This document shows positions 15,497 through 20,681 of a DNA stretch of 20,681 nucleotides, piece by piece. The DNA lies in contig JAYTXD010000015.1 in assembly GCA_043743105.1 (NCBI GenBank), forward strand, positions 1 through 20,681. The letters run 5' to 3'. This DNA comes from RYN-417 sp043743105 (lineage in GTDB: Bacteria; Patescibacteriota; Saccharimonadia; Saccharimonadales; JACDBH01). The first letter of the stretch is position 1. Every line of letters starts with the position of its first letter. The notes beneath the pieces were generated by a model that was given only the letters and a program-made list of their open reading frames with translations, had not been told where the DNA came from and searched no databases. The position numbers were made by a program, and so were the translations under genes.

Positions 15497-15514
15497 ATTA
15501 TGTTAGTTTAACTG

Positions 15515-15523
15515 TGGTACACT
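15515..15523 (+). promoter_or_regulatory. Extended -10 promoter (TGg-TACACT) of sbcB
   Basis: TGG plus TACACT at 15518-15523 ends seven bases before the ATG at 15531, so the message should be leaderless. It starts 18 bases beyond the 55-base palindrome. Confidence 0.55.
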
Positions 15524-15530
15524 CGTTGAT

Positions 15531-16973
15531 ATGCCGAGTAGTTTTTATTTTTATGATCTTGAGACAACGGGTATCAATTCACGCAGTGGGCGAATTATGC
15601 AGTTTGGCGGCCAACGGACGGATATGAATCTCAAGCTGATAGACGAACCGGACAATATCCTTATCAAGTTGAGTGATGATATGCTGCCCGAGCCAGACGC
15701 AATCATGATCACAGGCATCACGCCGCAGGCGACCCAAGCTGAAGGTCTGACTGAAGCGGAATTTTTACGTTATTTCAAATCACACATATGTGCGAAGGAT
15801 ACGATATTTGTCGGCTTTAATAATGTCCGATTTGATGATGAGTTCATACGCCATACGCTGTATCGAAACTTTTATGACGCATACGAATGGTGTTGGCAAG
15901 ACAACCGCGGGCGCTGGGACTTGCTGGATGTGATACGTATGGTCCGTGCGCTACGGCCGGATGGCATTATATGGCCAGTTGGCCCCGATGGGAGAGCAAG
16001 TAACCGCTTAGAGCTGCTCACGACAAGTAATGGGTTGGACCACTCAAGCGCGCACGATGCGTTGAGTGACGTGCTAGCAACCATCGCAGTAGCAAGGCTT
16101 CTTCGAAACAAACAGATCAAGATGTTTGAGTACCTGCTTTCAATGAGAGACAAGAAAAAGATTCAGGAATTAGTATGTCCAGGACAGCCATTTGTATACA
16201 CTAGTGGAAAATATCCGACAATATATGAAAAGACTACCGTAGCCGTCAGCTTAGGTGAGCAACCCGGCAAGCAGGGAGTGTTGGTGTATGACCTGCGTCG
16301 TGATCCTAGTTTCTTGGAAAAGATGACTCCAGAAGAAATTGCAACAATGTGGCAAAAACGTGAAGAAGACGAAACAAATCGTTTTCCCATCAAGACATTG
16401 CAGTTTAATCGTTGCCCAGCTGTCGCACCAATTGGTGTCTTAAATGAAGAAAACAAGACACGTCTACAAATTGATATTACAACAATTGCCATGCACCATA
16501 AAAAACTGAACAGTATCAAAGACTTACGCGAGCGGCTGCTTAAAACATTGGCCATAATGGATAGACACCGCCAGGCTACATTCTTGTCAGACACAAAAGA
16601 CGTCGACAATCAGCTATATGACGGATTTTTCGGTGAAGCTGACAAGACCGCAATGGGAGTGGTGCGGGCAGCTGATAAAACCGAGATTGGTTTGTTGTAC
16701 CTCACGTTCAAGGATGACCGCTTAAACACTCTGTTTCCGTTGTATAAGGCTCGGAACTATCCACAATCACTTAGCCCCGAAGAAAGAGAAATATGGGAGA
16801 AGTTCCGCTATGAAAAGCTGGTGGGTGGTGGAGAAAAAAGCGCCTTAAGCCGCTATTTTATGCGAGTGAGCGAACTGGCAAAAAGTACCGACCTAACTTC
16901 ATCGCAGCAGTATTTACTGGAAGAATTGCAGCTGTACGGAGAAAGCATTATACCAGAGCCCGTAGACCTATAG
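15531..16973 (+). CDS. sbcB: Exodeoxyribonuclease I (SbcB)
   Basis: Exonuclease I degrades single-stranded DNA 3' to 5' and acts in recombination and mismatch repair. The DEDDh nuclease residues are visible: D9 and E11 in Y-D-L-E-T-T-G, the aspartate in F-N-N-V-R-F-D-D-E-F (D102 or D103), and H175 with D180 in S-A-H-D-A-L-S-D. The SH3-like and helical C-terminal regions follow, and total length (480) matches E. coli ExoI (475). The segment R-W-D-L-L-D-V-I-R is also family-typical. The gene has an extended -10 box and no ribosome site. Its TAG stop lies inside the left end of element C. Its neighbour is a single-strand DNA transposase, perhaps by chance. Confidence 0.95.
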   Translation: MPSSFYFYDLETTGINSRSGRIMQFGGQRTDMNLKLIDEPDNILIKLSDDMLPEPDAIMITGITPQATQAEGLTEAEFLRYFKSHICAKDTIFVGFNNVRFDDEFIRHTLYRNFYDAYEWCWQDNRGRWDLLDVIRMVRALRPDGIIWPVGPDGRASNRLELLTTSNGLDHSSAHDALSDVLATIAVARLLRNKQIKMFEYLLSMRDKKKIQELVCPGQPFVYTSGKYPTIYEKTTVAVSLGEQPGKQGVLVYDLRRDPSFLEKMTPEEIATMWQKREEDETNRFPIKTLQFNRCPAVAPIGVLNEENKTRLQIDITTIAMHHKKLNSIKDLRERLLKTLAIMDRHRQATFLSDTKDVDNQLYDGFFGEADKTAMGVVRAADKTEIGLLYLTFKDDRLNTLFPLYKARNYPQSLSPEEREIWEKFRYEKLVGGGEKSALSRYFMRVSELAKSTDLTSSQQYLLEELQLYGESIIPEPVDL

Positions 16974-17207
16974 CCCCCGATAAACCAAAACATGTCTTTT
17001 TAACCGCGCCTGACTGGCCATGACTACTGGTTTGCTTCGCACCGTATCTAATAGATACGCCTCCAGCTAATAAAACAGTTTTTACCTCAGCCGAATCAGT
17101 CCCAGGTCGGCACGCCATTTTGCGTAAGCCCGAGTCTACGGATATGCTTTATGTCTCAGTCATCCATCACTCAAAATTTACACATTTTGATTTACCGGGG
17201 GCTATAG
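16968..17207. repeat. Element C: TATAGCC inverted-repeat element, inverted relative to B
   Basis: The arms 16968-16995 and 17180-17207 match over 28 positions with four differences. Read on the minus strand, all four become G-U pairs. Two long segments match element B in reverse orientation (17151-17188 identical over 38 bases; 16986-17018 at 32 of 33). C is longer than B because of extra sequence from about 17050 to 17130, which holds its own hairpin (17043-17049 with 17053-17059). It also lacks one arm of B's inner stem. The left end supplies the sbcB stop codon, and the right end lies 12 bases from the stop of the minus-strand gene, so it may terminate both. Confidence 0.85.
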
Positions 17208-17218
17208 ACGAATAAGGA

Positions 17219-17407
17219 TCAGATTGAAACGATATCTAAGAAAAGTTGATGCGTACGTTGTTGAAAGCGCACAAAGCGGACTAGTCTGATGAGGACAAAT
17301 GGTGTGGTTAAGGCGCCTAATACGAGCAGTAGCAAACTGAAAGTAAGTTGTGCGTGAGTGCCTGGGATATATCCCAGAACGATGAAAGTTAGCATATCAA
17401 GAACCAC
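17219..17407 (-). CDS. Small membrane protein (62 aa), unknown
   Basis: The frame starts with GTG at 17407, or with ATG at 17395 four codons later, and ends with TGA. It encodes a hydrophobic stretch, a short polar turn with G-Y-I-P-G-T, a second hydrophobic stretch (L-T-F-S-L-L-L-L-V-L-G-A-L) and a basic end, so two membrane segments are likely. It lies 50 bases after the PGPGW-family gene in the same direction and fills the gap up to element C. No family is recognised. It is short, so it could be spurious, but composition and position favour a real gene. Confidence 0.5.
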   Translation of the reverse strand: MVLDMLTFIVLGYIPGTHAQLTFSLLLLVLGALTTPFVLIRLVRFVRFQQRTHQLFLDIVSI

Positions 17408-17457
17408 CTGATTAATTAACAGGAGTATACAACTTTATTGCGCAAACAACAACAAGA

Positions 17458-17889
17458 TTATTTAATATGCTTATGCTTGTTGGGGCGGACTACTGCCGAA
17501 AGTTTATCGAGTCTGTCGCGGTTGACGAGAAAGACAAATGCAGAGAAACAAACTACGGCTATGCTTACTGCTGCCATAAATTTGTTATGAGTCGTAAAAA
17601 ACACCTTAGTTGCGCCAATAATCAAGATAACCGACACAGCATCATATATATGGCGGACCCACGGTTTATCCGGAAATAGTATTTTTTTAAAGCTTTTACC
17701 TTTGTGCTTAGCTGTTTCCAGCCAGCGTTCTGCCCAGTCGTGGTTAACGGCTAGAAGGGCAAGGCCGGCCAAGAACAATGGTATACCACCGGGGCCAGGT
17801 AGCCACCCGAATAATATGACGCCAACAAAGCAAAAACCTGCCAATGTATCAAAGAGTATGATTTTTCCATAGCGTTGGAATCTGTTCAT
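17458..17889 (-). CDS. PGPGW-family transmembrane protein (143 aa)
   Basis: The hallmark P-G-P-G-G-I-P-L-F-L-A-G-L at residues 31-43 matches the putative transmembrane PGPGW family, here with G in place of W. Four membrane segments are likely at about 9-30, 34-48, 81-98 and 104-123, with a cytosolic loop N-H-D-W-A-E-R-W-L after the second and a basic C-terminus. The biochemical role of the family is not known. On the minus strand a TATACT box (17897-17902) ends seven bases before the ATG, so this gene may also be leaderless. It is divergent from uvrA, with 93 bases between the two starts. Confidence 0.8.
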   Translation of the reverse strand: MNRFQRYGKIILFDTLAGFCFVGVILFGWLPGPGGIPLFLAGLALLAVNHDWAERWLETAKHKGKSFKKILFPDKPWVRHIYDAVSVILIIGATKVFFTTHNKFMAAVSIAVVCFSAFVFLVNRDRLDKLSAVVRPNKHKHIK

Positions 17890-17896
17890 ATTATCC

Positions 17897-17902
17897 AGTA
17901 TA
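17897..17902 (-). promoter_or_regulatory. -10 box (TATACT) of the PGPGW gene
   Basis: On the minus strand TATACT is preceded by TG and followed by seven bases and the ATG at 17889. No ribosome site fits in that space. Confidence 0.45.
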
Positions 17903-17964
17903 CAGGCAATACTTTGACCTGTTCCTATTGGATAAGACTAAAACTGGAAATATTAGCCATTTTC

Positions 17965-17973
17965 TGCTAGTAT
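17965..17973 (+). promoter_or_regulatory. Extended -10 promoter (TGc-TAGTAT) of uvrA
   Basis: TGC plus TAGTAT at 17968-17973 ends nine bases before the uvrA ATG, the same geometry as the other leaderless genes. No LexA-type operator is evident in the short gap. Confidence 0.5.
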
Positions 17974-17982
17974 TAACGTCCT

Positions 17983-20681
17983 ATGAGCGACAGCATAACG
18001 ATCAAGGGAGCGAGAGAGCATAATCTCAAGAATGTGGATTTAGAAATTCCACGTAATAAGCTCGTGGTCATCACGGGTCTTTCGGGTTCGGGCAAGTCTT
18101 CTTTGGCGTTTGATACCATTTATGCAGAAGGCCAGCGTCGTTATGTGGAATCTTTAAGCAGCTATGCAAGGCAGTTCTTGGGCATCATGGAGAAACCCGA
18201 TGTAGACCAAATTGATGGTTTAAGCCCGGCAATTTCAATCGATCAAAAATCAACTTCACGAAACCCCCGCAGTACTGTTGCGACCGTCACTGAAATTTAT
18301 GATTATCTACGTCTTTTGTTTGCCCGCATAGGCATCCCACACTGCCCTGTATGTGGCAATCCGGTTACACGCCAAACCACGCAGGCCATCATCGATCAAA
18401 TTACAAAGCTTCCGGACTCTGCAAAACTTATGGTACTTGCACCAGTTGTCCTTGATAAAAAAGGTGCTTTCGAACATATCCCTGAGCAGTTCATGCGTCT
18501 TGGTTTCGCCCGCGCCCGGGTGGACGGTGTTGTGTATTCTTTGGACGAATTTCCAGAGCTCGACAAAAAATATAAACATACAATTGAAATAGTTGTCGAC
18601 CGTTTGGTTAATGATGAAGCCAGTCGTAGCCGTTTGGCGCAAAGTGTCGAGGCAGCACTGGACCTGGCAGAAGGAAAGCTGAAAGTCCATAACGCTGACA
18701 GCCTGGAAGATTATATATATTCATTACAATATGCCTGTATAGATCACCCCGATGTCGCAATCCCTGATCTTGAACCGCGTACCTTTAGCTTCAACTCACC
18801 ACATGGTGCCTGCCCTGTTTGTACGGGTCTTGGTAACCGACTTGAAGTAGACCCTGAGCTTGTCATCCCAAATGGCCGGCTTTCGATTGCTGAAGGTGCA
18901 ATCCGCCCATTCAACAGGATCAATGTGGACGCGTGGTATATGCGTAAGCTACAGGCTGTGGCCGATGCCTATGGCTTCAGTTTGCAGGCACCAACTGCAG
19001 ACCTCAAGCCTGAACATATGCAGATTCTTATGTATGGCACAGGTGAACAGACCTACCGGGTTTCATTGGGTGCTGGGCGTAGTTTTGCGACAACATACGA
19101 AGGAGTGATCCCTAATCTGGAACGCCGTCACAAAGAAACAGACAGTGATTTCATCCGCCGGGACATCGAACGCTTCATGCAGGAACGGCCTTGCGCGGTC
19201 TGCAAAGGGCGCCGTTTGAAGCCAGAAGTTCTTGCCGTTACGGTAGCAAAACATTCGATCATGGATATCTGTGAGTTTTCTATTGACGATGCCATAGATT
19301 TTTTCAAACATGTAAAACTCAACGATAAAGAAATGCACATCGCCGAGCAGATATGTAAAGAAATAAATGCCCGTTTGAAGTTTATGCAGGACGTTGGACT
19401 GAACTATTTAAATCTCGCACGCAGTGCGGTGAGTTTGAGCGGTGGTGAGGCTCAGCGCATACGTCTGGCAACACAGATCGGCTCTGGTCTTATGGGTGTA
19501 CTGTATGTACTTGACGAACCTTCGATTGGTTTGCATCAGCGCGATAACGAACGGCTAATAAAAACATTGAAACACTTGCGTGATCTCGGCAACAGCGTCA
19601 TCGTGGTAGAGCACGACGAAGATACTATCCGTACAGCAGACTGGCTTGTTGATATCGGGCCGGGTGCTGGTGTGCACGGTGGCCATATTGTTGCTGCCGG
19701 GCTACCTGAAGAAGTAGCAAAATCCAAAGACAGTATCACGGGACAGTATCTGCGCGGCGAAAAATCTATTGAAGTTCCAAAGAAGCGCCGAAAAGGTAAT
19801 GGTAAGAGCATTATCATAAAAGGCGCGCGTGAAAACAATCTAAAGAACGTCGATGTTGAAATACCGCTTGGTGAAATGGTAGTTGTAAGCGGCGTCAGCG
19901 GTTCTGGCAAGTCCAGTCTTATTAATGACATCTTAGCAAAAGAACTTCAGGCCCGGTTGATGCGCGCCAACTTGGTTCCTGGTCGGCATGATGAGATTCT
20001 AGGCATCGAGCATCTAGATAAGGCAATTGTCATTAACCAATCACCTATTGGCCGTACGCCTCGTAGCAACCCAGCGACATATATCGGCTTGTTCACACCA
20101 ATTCGTGAACTGTTTGCCACTACTCCAGAGGCTAAGATCCGCGGCTATAAAGCAGGACGGTTCAGCTTCAATGTTAAAGGTGGCCGCTGCGAAAATTGCC
20201 GTGGCGACGGAATCATAAAGATTGAAATGCACTTTTTGCCTGATGTGTATGTACCCTGCGAAGTGTGCAATGGCAAACGGTATAACCGCGAAGCTTTGGA
20301 GATCCACTATAAAGGTAAGACAGTCAGTGATGTGCTTGAGATGACGGTTGAGCAAGCTTTAGAGTTTTTTGAGAACCTACCAGCTATTGCACGCAAGCTT
20401 CAAACTATGACCGATGTTGGACTTGGCTATATTGGCCTAGGACAGCCAGCAACTACACTAAGCGGCGGCGAAGCACAGCGAATCAAGCTTGCTTCCGAAC
20501 TGAGCCGTCGTCCGACGGGCAGAACTTTATACATTTTAGACGAACCTACGACTGGTCTACATATGGCGGATGTTAAAAAGTTATTAGAAGTGTTGAGTGC
20601 CTTGGTAGACACCGGCAACTCAATGGTAATTATTGAACACAACTTAGATGTTATTAAGTCGGCTGATTGGGTAATTGACAT
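17983..20681 (+). CDS. uvrA: Excinuclease ABC subunit A (right end cut by the window)
   Basis: UvrA finds bulky DNA lesions and loads UvrB. One frame stays open from ATG at 17983 to the right edge, giving 899 complete codons; the family is about 940 residues, so only the tail is missing. It has two ABC ATPase halves. Walker A is at 32-40 (G-L-S-G-S-G-K-S-S) and 637-645 (G-V-S-G-S-G-K-S-S). The signatures L-S-G-G-E-A-Q-R begin at 485 and 826, and Walker B aspartates are at 511 and 853. Zinc cysteines are at C277/C280 with C404/C407, and at C736/C739 with C759/C762. Nothing is disrupted. The start follows an extended -10 box with no ribosome site. Confidence 0.97.
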   Translation, partial: MSDSITIKGAREHNLKNVDLEIPRNKLVVITGLSGSGKSSLAFDTIYAEGQRRYVESLSSYARQFLGIMEKPDVDQIDGLSPAISIDQKSTSRNPRSTVATVTEIYDYLRLLFARIGIPHCPVCGNPVTRQTTQAIIDQITKLPDSAKLMVLAPVVLDKKGAFEHIPEQFMRLGFARARVDGVVYSLDEFPELDKKYKHTIEIVVDRLVNDEASRSRLAQSVEAALDLAEGKLKVHNADSLEDYIYSLQYACIDHPDVAIPDLEPRTFSFNSPHGACPVCTGLGNRLEVDPELVIPNGRLSIAEGAIRPFNRINVDAWYMRKLQAVADAYGFSLQAPTADLKPEHMQILMYGTGEQTYRVSLGAGRSFATTYEGVIPNLERRHKETDSDFIRRDIERFMQERPCAVCKGRRLKPEVLAVTVAKHSIMDICEFSIDDAIDFFKHVKLNDKEMHIAEQICKEINARLKFMQDVGLNYLNLARSAVSLSGGEAQRIRLATQIGSGLMGVLYVLDEPSIGLHQRDNERLIKTLKHLRDLGNSVIVVEHDEDTIRTADWLVDIGPGAGVHGGHIVAAGLPEEVAKSKDSITGQYLRGEKSIEVPKKRRKGNGKSIIIKGARENNLKNVDVEIPLGEMVVVSGVSGSGKSSLINDILAKELQARLMRANLVPGRHDEILGIEHLDKAIVINQSPIGRTPRSNPATYIGLFTPIRELFATTPEAKIRGYKAGRFSFNVKGGRCENCRGDGIIKIEMHFLPDVYVPCEVCNGKRYNREALEIHYKGKTVSDVLEMTVEQALEFFENLPAIARKLQTMTDVGLGYIGLGQPATTLSGGEAQRIKLASELSRRPTGRTLYILDEPTTGLHMADVKKLLEVLSALVDTGNSMVIIEHNLDVIKSADWVID

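Larger units (their letters stand above)
14778..15500 (-). mobile_element. IS200/RAYT-like element with direct-repeat hairpin ends
   Basis: Two 38-base imperfect direct repeats (14780-14817 and 15463-15500; 31 of 38 identical) flank a Y1 transposase gene at a spacing of 683 bases. Each contains the palindromic core AAGAACTGTTCTT and ends in AATGTGAATTA. The left core forms a 17-base palindrome (14778-14794), while the right one lies in a 55-base palindrome. Hairpins at both ends are what HUH transposases of the IS200/IS605 and RAYT groups recognise. The outer limits are estimates. Confidence 0.7.

Noticed and set aside
18307..18690. A minus-strand ORF inside uvrA
   Set aside because: uvrA is continuous and motif-complete in the other strand across this region, so this is a shadow frame.
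1..20681. CRISPR arrays, tRNA or rRNA genes
   Set aside because: No regularly spaced direct repeats were seen, and no tRNA or rRNA signatures were recognised on either strand by eye.
1..20681. Recoded TGA as in Gracilibacteria/SR1
   Set aside because: TGA ends several genes at their expected family length, for example ruvX and the FtsA-like gene, so the standard code fits.

Overview
The window reads as a piece of a small-genome Patescibacteria (CPR) chromosome, most likely a Saccharibacteria (TM7) relative. This is an inference from gene style, not a database match. The supporting signs are a shortened alanyl-tRNA synthetase, an FtsA/PilM-like ATPase overlapping a baseplate-J-like membrane protein, ruvX and mltG in one tight operon, surface proteins with DUF916-, PKD- and WxL-like features, and many genes that start 6-9 bases after a -10 box with no Shine-Dalgarno site. 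TGA, TAA and TAG all act as stops, so the code looks standard.

Layout. Bases 1-4276 form an AT-rich surface block: the tail of one secreted fibre-like protein, a related 352-residue protein, a convergent membrane-anchored protein, a DUF916/WxLIP-like anchored protein and a PKD-domain anchored protein. Bases 4308-7370 carry mnmA (tRNA 2-thiolation) and alaS, separated by a leader that holds an alanine-rich 16-codon ORF. Bases 7434-11947 are a four-gene overlapping operon (FtsA/PilM-like, baseplate-J-like, ruvX, mltG) linking envelope and cell division with DNA maintenance. Bases 12037-14699 hold a LysM-CHAP peptidoglycan hydrolase behind a structured leader, then the ribosome GTPase obgE. Bases 14778-15500 are an IS200/RAYT-like element with hairpin-containing direct-repeat ends, one of them a perfect 55-base palindrome. 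Then come sbcB (exonuclease I, 15531-16973), two small membrane-protein genes on the minus strand (17219-17889), and uvrA from 17983 off the right edge.

The most unusual feature is a family of three intergenic elements (1180-1344, 2121-2286, 16968-17207). Each is bounded by long inverted repeats starting TATAGCC. The arm sequences differ between copies while staying paired within each copy, and almost all imperfections are G-U wobbles when the copies are read in one common orientation. This suggests a structured RNA, or a MITE that encodes one. Other points of interest are the candidate alanine leader peptide before alaS, the repeated leaderless extended -10 architecture, the RAYT element ends, and the leader and start choice of the LysM-CHAP gene.
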